DNA of 16,796 nt, from the NCBI GenBank assembly GCA_043764895.1, contig JAYUJY010000207.1, positions 1 to 16,796 of the forward strand, read 5' to 3'. Source of the stretch: JAAFJU01 sp043764895 (lineage in GTDB: Bacteria > Cyanobacteriota > Cyanobacteriia > Leptolyngbyales > Leptolyngbyaceae). Positions 1 through 7,371 of this stretch are shown here, in pieces. The position numbers and the translations under genes were made by a program. The notes beneath the pieces were generated by a model. The model did no database searches and had not been told where the DNA came from. It worked only from the letters and a program-made list of their open reading frames with translations. How positions within the stretch are numbered: the stretch's first letter is position 1; each line of letters opens with the position of its first letter.

Positions 1-1443
1 CAGCAAAAGCTGCCTGCAAGTCTGGCCCAAACTTCTGTCATGTCGCGCCTGACTCAATCCACTCGCTACCAGTCGCTGCTCGGTGAAATCCAAAAAACGG
101 AGCTAGCCCTGGTGCAACAACGGCTGCGGTTTAAGGACGATACGCCGTTTGTGCAGCAAATCTTGGACCAGCGTCAAAAGCAAATGGGACTCCTGGAAGT
201 GGAGGCGTCTCGGGTCTTGGGCGAAGGGGTCTCGACCGCGAGCGGCAATAGTCTGCTATCGGCTGGCCAATTAACCCAGCAAGATGTGGCCTTGACGACG
301 CAGCTTACGGAAACGGGTGTGGCGAAGCAGGCGGCGGAGGCGCGGTATGCGGGACTGGCTCAAAATGTCCAAATCCTGCGGGAGGATCTCCAGCGGTTTC
401 CGCAAATATTAGCCGAGTATGGACGTCTAGAGCCAGAGGTGGAGCTAAACCGTGAAACCCTGCGCCAACTCCAAAAGTCCCGTCAAGAACTGGGCCTGGA
501 GATTGCGCGGGGCGGCGTGGAATGGCGCATTGTGGAGGAACCGCAGCTCGGGACCAAAACCAATGCTCCAGCGACGCAAAGTCTGCTCCTGGGGGCGATC
601 GCAGGACTCTTCCTCGGGGGCATTGTGGCCTTTGCTCGGGAAAGTGCGGATGATGCGGTGCATTCGTCGGACGATCTCAAGCGTCAGCTTCCGGTGCCGA
701 TGCTGGGGATGGTTCCGAGCTATGGGGATTTGCCTAAGGTGCCGTCTCGGACTTCCTTTGGCCGATCGGACACTCCCTCTCAACCGATGATGAATCAGTT
801 TGTCCATTGGCAACCCTTCCGGGAGTCGTTGGATTTGGTGTATCAAAACCTTCAGCTTCTCAATCCTGATGGCGCGATGAAGTCCATTGTGATCACGTCA
901 GCGTTGGCGGGCGAAGGTAAATCGACGTTTGCGTTGGGGTTGGCGATTAGTGCGGCTCGGCTGCATCGTCGGGTGTTGCTGATTGATGGTGATTTGCGAT
1001 CGCCCAGTTTGCACACCATGTTGGGTTTACCCAATACCGTTGGGTTGGCCAATCTTCTCGCTGACAATAGCCCCATTCCCCTGATTCAGAACAATACCGA
1101 TGAATCAGAGTATGGGAACTTGGCGGTGCTGACGGCGGGAACGGGATCGGTTGATCCGGCAAAGCTCCTCAGTTCCCAACGCCTGCGTCGCTTAATCAGC
1201 ACCTTTGAGAAAGCCTACGATCTAGTGATTATCGATGCGCCACCGACCTTAGGGATGGTGGATACGATGTTGCTGTCGTCGCGCTGTTCGGGGGTGGTGA
1301 TGGTGGGTCGTATTGGCAAGGTGACTCGCAGCGAACTCGCCCAAGCGGCTCAAAACCTAGGACAGCTCAATCTCATTGGGGTTGTGGCAAATGATGTCCC
1401 GGCGAAAGCACTAAGTCCGGTCTACGAGACGAGTATCACCTAA
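1..1443 (+). CDS. Polysaccharide co-polymerase / BY-kinase-like protein (Wzc/GumC type), 5' partial
   Basis: The reading frame is open from the first base, so the true start lies upstream; the ATG at 40 falls inside the gene. Proteins of this family sit in the inner membrane, control polysaccharide chain length and carry a cytoplasmic P-loop kinase domain. Counting from the ATG at 40, residues 1-160 are helical, coiled-coil-like periplasmic sequence typical of GumC/Wzz. A membrane helix follows at about 181-199 (SLLLGAIAGLFLGG). The ATPase part has Walker A AGEGKST (Lys294), Walker A' VLLIDGD (312-318) and Walker B LVIIDAPP (395-402). BY-kinases normally end in a tyrosine cluster; here the last 20 residues contain a single Tyr (VYETSIT), so autophosphorylation may be reduced or absent. 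It is followed by HepC-like and HepA-like genes, as in heterocyst envelope polysaccharide clusters. The family call is firm; true kinase activity is unproven. Confidence 0.93.
   Translation, partial: QQKLPASLAQTSVMSRLTQSTRYQSLLGEIQKTELALVQQRLRFKDDTPFVQQILDQRQKQMGLLEVEASRVLGEGVSTASGNSLLSAGQLTQQDVALTTQLTETGVAKQAAEARYAGLAQNVQILREDLQRFPQILAEYGRLEPEVELNRETLRQLQKSRQELGLEIARGGVEWRIVEEPQLGTKTNAPATQSLLLGAIAGLFLGGIVAFARESADDAVHSSDDLKRQLPVPMLGMVPSYGDLPKVPSRTSFGRSDTPSQPMMNQFVHWQPFRESLDLVYQNLQLLNPDGAMKSIVITSALAGEGKSTFALGLAISAARLHRRVLLIDGDLRSPSLHTMLGLPNTVGLANLLADNSPIPLIQNNTDESEYGNLAVLTAGTGSVDPAKLLSSQRLRRLISTFEKAYDLVIIDAPPTLGMVDTMLLSSRCSGVVMVGRIGKVTRSELAQAAQNLGQLNLIGVVANDVPAKALSPVYETSIT
595..602. repeat. 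HIP1 palindrome GCGATCGC (12 copies in window)
   Basis: HIP1 is highly over-represented in most cyanobacterial genomes. Copies start at 595, 996, 1679, 1866, 2558, 3770, 3902, 9866, 11660, 14569, 15961 and 16524. No exact copy occurs between 3910 and 9865. Confidence 0.9.
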
Positions 1444-1496
1444 ACAGTTCTCCCAATCCTCTCCATTCTCACCGCCCCCTTAATTGGTCTAACACC

Positions 1497-2126
1497 ATGC
1501 TTGCTCAATCATCGTCTTCTCAGTTTCGATCGACTCCGGTAAAAGTAGCTCTGCCCTTAACCACGTCCTGCGCGTTGACCTGGGACGATCGAAAGTTACT
1601 CGTCCGGGCGGTCAGTCCTGAAGAAAGTCTGAATTTGCAGGGGTTGCAGGATCCCGATCGGTTGGTGGAATGCTTGAAGCGATCGCCTGTGGAACTGGTG
1701 AAGTTGGATTCGGATCTGAGTCCTGAGTTGCTGCTTCGGTGGGCGAAGGCTTGTGGTCAGGCGAAAAAGGCTTGTTATGTTATCAACTCTTCTGATCTAT
1801 TGGTCAAGACTCCATCGGGTGTTTTTGGACAGACTTCATTAGTGATGAAAAGAGGAATTCATAGTGCGATCGCAGGTGTAATGGCTGCGGTATTGTTTCC
1901 AGTTCTCCTTGCAGCCATGCCGACGTTCCGACTCAATCGTCGCTGGGCGGTGGGGGCGCGTGGGCGAATCTTAAATGTATTGCTTGTGGATGAGTTGCAA
2001 ACGGTGTCTTCAGCAGTGATCGCCTCTATGGTCGGGACGTTGGCTCGGTTGCTTAATGTCGCTCAGGGCAAAATGCTTCTGAATGATCCAATGCCGCAAT
2101 CCGTTGAAGCTTGTGTTGGTCTTTGA
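1497..2126 (+). CDS. HepC-like protein, apparently inactive phosphoglycosyl transferase remnant
   Basis: A 209-residue protein. Residues 1-115 resemble the N-terminal region I associate with cyanobacterial HepC-type sugar transferases (a WDDRKLLVRAV segment, then a CLKRSPVELVKLD segment). Residues 117-142 (MKR followed by a hydrophobic stretch with Pro135) match the re-entrant membrane helix of monotopic phosphoglycosyl transferases. NRRWAVGARGRIL (147-159) matches the following basic loop. LARLLNVAQGKMLLNDPMP (182-200) aligns with the family's DELxQLxNVxxGxMSxVGPRP block, but the catalytic Asp-Glu pair is Gly180-Thr181, GPRP has become DPMP, and the KFRTM motif is lost. The protein also ends just after this block, so the usual C-terminal part is missing. 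The frame is intact, without stops. It lies between the co-polymerase and the HepA-like exporter, where HepC sits in Anabaena. It could be a decaying gene or a non-catalytic scaffold. The HepC relation is by eye and tentative. No clear ribosome site precedes the ATG. Confidence 0.75.
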   Translation: MLAQSSSSQFRSTPVKVALPLTTSCALTWDDRKLLVRAVSPEESLNLQGLQDPDRLVECLKRSPVELVKLDSDLSPELLLRWAKACGQAKKACYVINSSDLLVKTPSGVFGQTSLVMKRGIHSAIAGVMAAVLFPVLLAAMPTFRLNRRWAVGARGRILNVLLVDELQTVSSAVIASMVGTLARLLNVAQGKMLLNDPMPQSVEACVGL

Positions 2127-2133
2127 GAGTTGG

Positions 2134-2179
2134 CCCCCTGCCCCTAACTCTGGGGAAGAAAGAGGTGAACAAGCCTCTT
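2134..2179. repeat. Intergenic hairpin-forming C-rich/G-rich element
   Basis: In the 89-base gap between the HepC-like and HepA-like genes, CCCC (2141-2144) can pair with GGGG (2152-2155). AAGAGG (2160-2165) can pair with CCTCTT (2174-2179), with a T-G wobble inside. The string CCCCTGCCCCT ... GGGGAA resembles degenerate intergenic repeats that are common in cyanobacteria, as I recall them. No T-tract follows, so it is not a standard terminator. A related arrangement occurs at 10532-10556. Confidence 0.35.
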
Positions 2180-2215
2180 ACATTGATTGTGTGATTCATC
2201 TATCTGTATTATTTT

Positions 2216-4078
2216 ATGTCGTTAACGCTAACTCGCCCCATTCGTTATCTGCTACAAAGCACTCAGTTCTGGAAAGATAACCGGATTATTTTCCGTGAGG
2301 TGAAGCACCTCCGAAAGATTGCGATTTTATCCGTCATATTCCCGCTTTTTTCTGCGGCATTTGAAGGCTTTGGGATTGGATTCTTGTTTGCGTTCTTGCA
2401 GACGCTGGTGAGTAATACTGAGGTGTTCCGGACGGGATTTGAATGGTTTGATGTGTTCGTTCTGGGGTCTCAAGGATCGAAGGATGAGCAGCTTTATCGT
2501 GTGGCTGCCTTGATTTTGGGTTCGACGTGGATTCGAGCTGGCTTTAACTATCTGACGGCGATCGCGATGGAAATCTTGAAGTTGAAGCTGGTCGATCGGC
2601 TGAATCGGCGGATTTTTGAGCAGCTTCAGTCGTTGAGTTTGGGTTTCTTTAGTCAGTCGAAATCGGGCGAACTGGTCAATCTCTTGACGACTGAGATTTC
2701 TCGGGTTCAGCAGATTATTAGTGTGTTTAATTACACTTTATACAAGGTGCTGGCGAGTGTTATTTATATTTTCATCCTGCTAAAGATGTCGTGGCAGTTG
2801 ACATTGCTGACAGGATTCTTGTTTGGACTCATTACTATTTTTATCTCCCGCTACAATTCGCAGATTCGGGAAGCGAGTTTTCCGGTGTCGGAAGCGAATG
2901 CACGGTTTACGGCTGCGTCCATTGAGTTTATTAATGGAATTCGGACGGTGCAGGCATTTGCGACGCAGGACTTTGAACGCAAGCGTTTCTATGGTGCGAG
3001 TGCGGAGGTGGTGACAACGACATCCAAGGCACTGAAGACGTTAAGTTTGATTCGTCCATTAATTGAGGGGATGGCGACGACGGTGCTGGTGACGATGATT
3101 ATCATTGGCGTCACGATCTTTGCGGCGAATGGACAGATTCAGGTTGCGACGCTGCTGACATTTTTGCTGGTGCTATTTCGGTTGATGCCTGCGTTGCAAG
3201 AGGTCGGAAGTTGTCCTTCAGCGTTTAGCAATCTGCGCGGTTCGGTGATGGCGGTCGAGAACTTTCTGCGTACGGACAATAAGCCTTATTTGCAAAATGG
3301 GTTTCGGCCTTTCACGGGTCTTCAGAATGGGATTCAGTTCTCAGTGGTGAACTTTGGCTATGATTCAAGTTCGTTAGTACTGAAGGATATCACGTTCAAT
3401 ATTGAGAAGGGACAGACGATCGCACTCGTTGGCGGGTCGGGCGCAGGAAAAACGACGCTGGCCGATCTCATTGCTCGGTTTTATGACCCAACGGATGGAG
3501 AAATCTTCCTGGATGGCGTGAAATTCAAGGACTATGATATTAGTTCGGTGCGTCGTCGGATGGCGATCGTAAGTCAGGATACGTTCATTTTCAATGCATC
3601 GATTCGAAACAATATCGCCTACGGGTTGGATGACATTGATGATGCAGCGGTGATTGAAGCGGCAAGGCTATCGAATGCGCTGGAGTTTATTCAAGGTTTG
3701 CCAGAAGGGTTTGAGACCATCTTGGGCGATCGAGGCGTGCGAGTATCGGGCGGTCAACGGCAACGACTAGCGATCGCACGAGCCTTGTTACGGAATCCTG
3801 AGATTTTGATTCTGGATGAGGCAACGAGTGCGCTAGATTCTGTGTCAGAACGGTTAATCCAAGATGCGATTGAGAAGCTATCGGTAGGACGAACGGTGAT
3901 TGCGATCGCCCATCGGTTGTCTACGATCGTCCGGGCCGATAAAGTCATTGTGATGGAGCAGGGACGCATTGTGGAACAAGGAACCTATCAAGAGTTGCTG
4001 GTTCAAAAAGGTGCGCTGTGGAACTATCACAAAATGCAAAACCAAACCAATCAAGAGCCTTCGGGTATTGCGATCTAA
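2216..4078 (+). CDS. HepA-like ABC transporter, permease fused to ATPase (MsbA/PglK type)
   Basis: A complete 620-residue half-transporter; the family dimerises and exports or flips lipid-linked glycans across the inner membrane. The N-terminal permease has about six membrane segments, near 33-63, 94-118, 172-189, 194-211, 284-304 and 308-326. The ATPase has Walker A GGSGAGKTT (406-414, Lys412), signature VSGGQRQR (510-517), Walker B ILILDEATSALD (530-541, catalytic Glu535) and H-loop AHRLS (His566), so it looks fully functional. The N-terminal segments FWKDNRIIFREVKHLRK and FEGFGIGFLFAFLQTL are what I recall from HepA, needed for heterocyst envelope polysaccharide in Anabaena; MsbA and PglK share the architecture. 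The ATG at 2216 is the only reasonable start. No Wzx flippase is seen in the window, so this protein may move the lipid-linked repeat unit (inference). The family call is strong; the specific HepA role is less certain. Confidence 0.95.
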   Translation: MSLTLTRPIRYLLQSTQFWKDNRIIFREVKHLRKIAILSVIFPLFSAAFEGFGIGFLFAFLQTLVSNTEVFRTGFEWFDVFVLGSQGSKDEQLYRVAALILGSTWIRAGFNYLTAIAMEILKLKLVDRLNRRIFEQLQSLSLGFFSQSKSGELVNLLTTEISRVQQIISVFNYTLYKVLASVIYIFILLKMSWQLTLLTGFLFGLITIFISRYNSQIREASFPVSEANARFTAASIEFINGIRTVQAFATQDFERKRFYGASAEVVTTTSKALKTLSLIRPLIEGMATTVLVTMIIIGVTIFAANGQIQVATLLTFLLVLFRLMPALQEVGSCPSAFSNLRGSVMAVENFLRTDNKPYLQNGFRPFTGLQNGIQFSVVNFGYDSSSLVLKDITFNIEKGQTIALVGGSGAGKTTLADLIARFYDPTDGEIFLDGVKFKDYDISSVRRRMAIVSQDTFIFNASIRNNIAYGLDDIDDAAVIEAARLSNALEFIQGLPEGFETILGDRGVRVSGGQRQRLAIARALLRNPEILILDEATSALDSVSERLIQDAIEKLSVGRTVIAIAHRLSTIVRADKVIVMEQGRIVEQGTYQELLVQKGALWNYHKMQNQTNQEPSGIAI

Positions 4079-4096
4079 GACTCCATACATTCAGTC

Positions 4097-4104
4097 TACA
4101 GGAA
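4097..4104 (+). promoter_or_regulatory. TACAGGAA leader motif before the GT-B gene
   Basis: The octamer lies 11 bases before the ATG at 4116 and is repeated at the same distance before the ATG at 13105. It contains an AGGA ribosome-site match at long spacing. Confidence 0.35.
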
Positions 4105-4115
4105 ATTTTATCTTT

Positions 4116-5288
4116 ATGTTTATTATTGCAAATCTGGCAAATTATAACGGAATGGCCTCCTGGTGCTGGGAAGCCGCTCATGCATTACACGAAATTGGTC
4201 AACCTGTTGTGCTCGTCTGCTCCGAGGATATTCAGCTACCCGGTGAGTCGCAAGTCACTGTGGTACGATTTACGCCTGAGTGGGATGTTCCTAAGTTACC
4301 GAAAACGCTCTCGGAACGCTTTTGGAATGAAGCGAAGAACTTATCGAGTAAGCCGATCGACTATCTTTCCCCCTTACATCAGTTGCTCCTCTCTAAAGGA
4401 ATCGTCCCATCTGCTTATTTCTTAAATGCTTGTACACTCCATGATCCGAGTGTTGATGTGCCACAGCATATTGTAGGGTGGGCTTATCCCACGTCCTTGC
4501 AAGGATACGTTGAAAAAATAGGTCGAGCGTACAGATGGAAGTTTTCTAAAGCGCTGATTCGCGGAACATTTGAGTATCTAGGTTGGTGGCGAAAAGACTG
4601 GCGTGCTTATCGAAACGTAGGTTCTGTACTTGCGGTGTCTGAGCGGTTGAGACGTGACTTAGCGGCACAGGGCGTGACGACTTATCTAAGTCATCCAGGT
4701 ACTGCTATCCGTTCTGAAGAACCCAAGCCTCATGATTTACAACGTTGTAAGCTTTTGATTGCGGCGTTTGACTTAGAGGAAGATCGTAAAAGAGTTCGTT
4801 GGATGCTGCAAGCATTGGGTGTTGCACGGAAACAAGGAGGCTTAAAGAACTGTACGTTAACCTTGGTCGGTCGTGCGACAGACGAATTTAAAAGCTGGGT
4901 TGAAAGTCTAAATATTCCCCATGAGTTTCTAGGTCATGTCCCGCGAGATGTCCTTCAAGACGTGATGTCAGAGCATGATGTCTTTCTCTTTGGATCCCGC
5001 TTTGATGATTGGGGTTATGTGTTAGTTGAGGCGATGGGACAAGGGCTATGTGTCGTTGCACCGGATCTTTCACCGTTTGATGAAATCATTGGACAGTCTG
5101 GAGTCGTGTATGAAATGAACTCACCGGAAGATTTTTCTCAGAAAATTTCTCAAGTTTTAGAGAACGATCTGTTCACTCTACGTCATTTAGCATGGGAAAG
5201 AGCAACACAGCTATTTTCTAGAAAAGTATTTGGACATAGCTTAGTCCATGCAAATCAACAAGTTAAACTTCATCGTTCATTTCATTAA
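4116..5288 (+). CDS. GT-B (GT4-like) glycosyltransferase
   Basis: A 390-residue cytoplasmic enzyme predicted to transfer a sugar from a nucleotide sugar to a growing lipid-linked glycan. The start at 4116 gives MFIIANLANYNGMASWCWE, the usual first strand and glycine-containing loop. The frame also runs upstream into the exporter gene, but that part reads as out-of-frame sequence. The N-terminal acceptor half includes VLAVSERLRRDL (171-182). The C-terminal donor half has CTLTLVGRATDEF, FLGHVPRDVLQDVMSEHDVFLF and FDDWGYVLVEAMGQG (296-310). The last is the GT4 E-x7-E site with Asp297 in place of the first Glu and Glu305 as the second. TACAGGAA lies 11 bases before the ATG. It is 37 bases downstream of the exporter and overlaps the next gene's possible upstream ATG by one base. 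Substrate unknown. Confidence 0.93.
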   Translation: MFIIANLANYNGMASWCWEAAHALHEIGQPVVLVCSEDIQLPGESQVTVVRFTPEWDVPKLPKTLSERFWNEAKNLSSKPIDYLSPLHQLLLSKGIVPSAYFLNACTLHDPSVDVPQHIVGWAYPTSLQGYVEKIGRAYRWKFSKALIRGTFEYLGWWRKDWRAYRNVGSVLAVSERLRRDLAAQGVTTYLSHPGTAIRSEEPKPHDLQRCKLLIAAFDLEEDRKRVRWMLQALGVARKQGGLKNCTLTLVGRATDEFKSWVESLNIPHEFLGHVPRDVLQDVMSEHDVFLFGSRFDDWGYVLVEAMGQGLCVVAPDLSPFDEIIGQSGVVYEMNSPEDFSQKISQVLENDLFTLRHLAWERATQLFSRKVFGHSLVHANQQVKLHRSFH

Positions 5289-5289
5289 T

Positions 5290-5294
5290 GAGGA
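5290..5294 (+). promoter_or_regulatory. Ribosome binding site (GAGGA) that sets the start at 5300
   Basis: GAGGA lies five bases before the ATG at 5300 and just inside an alternative ATG at 5288. Its spacing favours 5300, where the GT2 protein begins directly with the first strand (MKVSVIIANYN). Confidence 0.55.
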
Positions 5295-5299
5295 CTATT

Positions 5300-6247
5300 A
5301 TGAAAGTTTCCGTTATTATTGCAAACTATAATTATGAGCGCTACTTAAAGGAGGCCGTGGATTCTGTTTTAACTCAGACTTATTCAAACCTAGAAATCGT
5401 TTTAGTTGATGACGGATCAACAGATGGGAGCCGATCGCTCATCACTCAGCTTCAGGAACAGCACCCTGACAAAATAAAAGTGCTCTTTCAGGAAAACCAA
5501 GGTCATGGCGAAGCCATTAACACAGGATTTAAATTGTGTGAGGGCGAAATCATTGCTTTTCTGGATTCAGATGATATTTGGGACAAGCGCAAACTTGAAA
5601 TCATCATGCCTTATTTCGATCGGACTGATGCTGTTGGAGTCATTCATCCCTTGAACACGATCAATAAAAATGGAGTGATTACAGATCCAGGAACACCTGT
5701 CTTAGGGTTAGAGAACGGCGATTTAGCCTCTTTAGTCAAGAGGACAGGACATGCTTGTCGCTATCCTCCGACCACTGGACTCGCGTTTCGTCGATCGGCA
5801 CTGGAAATTGTCCTACCCATGGACCCTCCCGAATGGAGAGAATGGCCGGATGGATGCTTACTTTACTGTGCAGCCTTTTTGGGTAAGGTCTATGCAACGG
5901 ACCAAGTTCTAGCAACGTATCGAGTTCATGGACAGAATACCTATTGGAGGGAAGACCCAAGCGATGAACAATATCAACAGTCTAATGATGGGGTAGCACT
6001 GACTAATCGTTGGCTAAACAACTTTTTAAAGAAAATTAATTCTCCAGATCACGTAGATTTATCAAAGAACCTAGACCGTCGTAGGTCGCAATATTATCTA
6101 AAGCGTGAACTGAATTTTCGGGAAGCAGTTTCAATTTCCCAATTAATCCTAGATTTCCCCTTCTATTCAATTAGAGATCGGCTGTATTTCTTAGGGGGAC
6201 TGTGGCTGAAGAGCTTGAGATTCTCAACACGAAAAGTCTCTCTGTGA
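5300..6247 (+). CDS. GT2 family glycosyltransferase (GT-A fold)
   Basis: A 315-residue enzyme. It starts with VSVIIANYNYERYL and has VLVDDGSTDGS (Asp37-Asp38) for nucleotide binding. FLDSDDIW (87-94) supplies the metal-binding DxD (Asp89, Asp91). The second half has TTGLAFRRSALE and a YRVHGQNTYW block typical of this subfamily. An upstream ATG at 5288 would add four residues and overlap the previous stop; 5300 is preferred for its ribosome site. There is no membrane helix, so it probably works on the cytoplasmic face. It resembles the GT2 at 8349 in both the N-terminal motifs and the R-(V/I)-H-G-(Q/K)-N block and may be its paralogue. It is translationally close to the preceding GT, suggesting successive sugar additions. 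Donor and acceptor cannot be told from sequence. Confidence 0.95.
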   Translation: MKVSVIIANYNYERYLKEAVDSVLTQTYSNLEIVLVDDGSTDGSRSLITQLQEQHPDKIKVLFQENQGHGEAINTGFKLCEGEIIAFLDSDDIWDKRKLEIIMPYFDRTDAVGVIHPLNTINKNGVITDPGTPVLGLENGDLASLVKRTGHACRYPPTTGLAFRRSALEIVLPMDPPEWREWPDGCLLYCAAFLGKVYATDQVLATYRVHGQNTYWREDPSDEQYQQSNDGVALTNRWLNNFLKKINSPDHVDLSKNLDRRRSQYYLKRELNFREAVSISQLILDFPFYSIRDRLYFLGGLWLKSLRFSTRKVSL

Positions 6248-6261
6248 AATAGAACTAAAGA

Positions 6262-6291
6262 AAACACGTACAAAACAAAGTTTGTGTGTTT
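6262..6291. other. AT-rich imperfect inverted repeat after the GT2 gene
   Basis: AAACAC-gt-ACAAA (6262-6274) can pair with TTTGTGTGTTT (6281-6291) around a six-base loop, with a two-base bulge. It begins 15 bases after the stop codon, in the 125-base gap before the FkbM gene. No T-run follows, so a termination role is weak; it could be an mRNA-stability structure. The rest of the gap shows no clear gene or signal. Confidence 0.25.
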
Positions 6292-6360
6292 ATCTTGAAG
6301 TTGGAAAACCACTCCGGATTTGATCCTGTACGCTGTGACTACAGTTAAGAAATGTTCCAT

Positions 6361-6364
6361 AGGG
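6361..6364 (+). promoter_or_regulatory. Ribosome binding site (AGGG) favouring the start at 6373
   Basis: AGGG lies eight bases before the ATG at 6373. An in-frame ATG at 6352 has only a weak AAGA upstream and would add seven residues (MFHRVDK) that carry no family motif. Confidence 0.4.
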
Positions 6365-6372
6365 TAGATAAA

Positions 6373-7332
6373 ATGACTATTATTCAAAGACAGCCTCCGA
6401 CCGTAATGCAGAAGTTTCTTGTCAACTCTATGGGGCATATCTTTCGGGACTGGCTGAAAATAGGACGAGGAGCTATTTTTCATCTCATTTTTGGGGATGG
6501 GGCACATTTTGACTATGACTTCACGATTATGAATTATGGCAAGCCTTATTCAGGTAATCTGAAATTCGGAATTGATCACCATATTTTCTTCTACAAAATC
6601 TTTGAGCCTTACAATATTCATATTCTTCAAACAGTCGCTCAATATCTAAAATCTCAAGGCAAGGTCATAAATTTCTTAGATATTGGTGCAAATGTTGGCT
6701 CTCATTCTCACTTCATGGTCGATTATGCAGACTCGATTCATAGTTTTGAACCCCATCCTGAAATCTTTAAGTCCTTAGAAGCAAAGCGTGATAGCTATGG
6801 TTCTGAAGGATTTCACATCCATCAATTTGGATTAGGCAGTCAAGATGATGTACTGAAATATTACGAGCCTGCTACTCATAATACGGGCACTGGTTCCTTC
6901 ATCTCAGGCAGCGATATCAATGAAGGCTTATCAATCGAACTCCGAGTCAAGCAAGGCGACAAGGTTCTTAATGACCTTAATGTATCATCAGTTTCCATGA
7001 TTAAAATGGATGTCGAAGGCTTTGAAGGATTTGTTTTAAGAGGTTTGTCAGAGACTCTTCATCGTGATCGTCCAATAATTTTGATGGAGATGTCTCAGAC
7101 CACTCGTCAAGTTATGCTAGATCATAAGCTCTATCTAGAATCGTTGCTCTATTCAGATGCTGTTCTCCTTGAGATTTGTCCGATCGGCAAGCATGGTAAA
7201 TACAAGCTTGAGTCTCGAACTTTTTCAAGTTTAAATTTAGAGCATCATGATCTTCTAATAATCCCAAATGAAGATGCTGAGAAGCTATTTTCGGTCTTCT
7301 GTCAATCAAAGAAATTCATTAAATCACGTTGA
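6373..7332 (+). CDS. FkbM family methyltransferase
   Basis: A 319-residue protein (326 if it starts at 6352). It has the class I SAM-binding fold: LDIGANVGSHSHF (102-114) is the glycine-rich SAM loop. SFEPHPEIF (acidic Glu126) ends the second strand and would contact the SAM ribose. IKMDVEGFEGFVLRGL (from about 211, Asp213 and Glu215) is the signature that marks FkbM enzymes. Within sugar gene clusters these enzymes O-methylate hydroxyls, so methylation of one sugar of the repeat unit is likely (inference). The first 90 residues, including FGDGAHFDYDF, are more variable and may shape acceptor binding. It lies between two GT2 genes in the AT-rich part of the locus, and its base composition resembles those neighbours more than the flanks. 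A 125-base gap separates it from the upstream GT2, and 39 bases from the next. Confidence 0.93.
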   Translation: MTIIQRQPPTVMQKFLVNSMGHIFRDWLKIGRGAIFHLIFGDGAHFDYDFTIMNYGKPYSGNLKFGIDHHIFFYKIFEPYNIHILQTVAQYLKSQGKVINFLDIGANVGSHSHFMVDYADSIHSFEPHPEIFKSLEAKRDSYGSEGFHIHQFGLGSQDDVLKYYEPATHNTGTGSFISGSDINEGLSIELRVKQGDKVLNDLNVSSVSMIKMDVEGFEGFVLRGLSETLHRDRPIILMEMSQTTRQVMLDHKLYLESLLYSDAVLLEICPIGKHGKYKLESRTFSSLNLEHHDLLIIPNEDAEKLFSVFCQSKKFIKSR

Positions 7333-7371
7333 ACTAGATATCTATATTTTACTTACTCCTGAGATGACACC

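Noticed and set aside
445..846. Antisense open frame opposite the co-polymerase gene
   Set aside because: Lies wholly inside a well-supported gene and has a low-complexity His/Arg-rich translation without family motifs.
2183..2212. Promoter-like TTGATT-N18-TATTAT before the exporter gene
   Set aside because: The -10 would end three bases before the start codon, so the transcript would begin inside the gene; there is no good downstream start codon.
3969..4115. Upstream extension of the GT-B gene at 4116, overlapping the exporter gene by 110 bases
   Set aside because: The extra residues show no glycosyltransferase features and are the exporter's C-terminus read out of frame; MFIIANLANYN at 4116 is the expected fold start.
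6262..6291. Hairpin considered as an intrinsic terminator for the GT2 gene
   Set aside because: The stem is AT-rich, bulged and not followed by a run of T, so it is recorded only as an inverted repeat.
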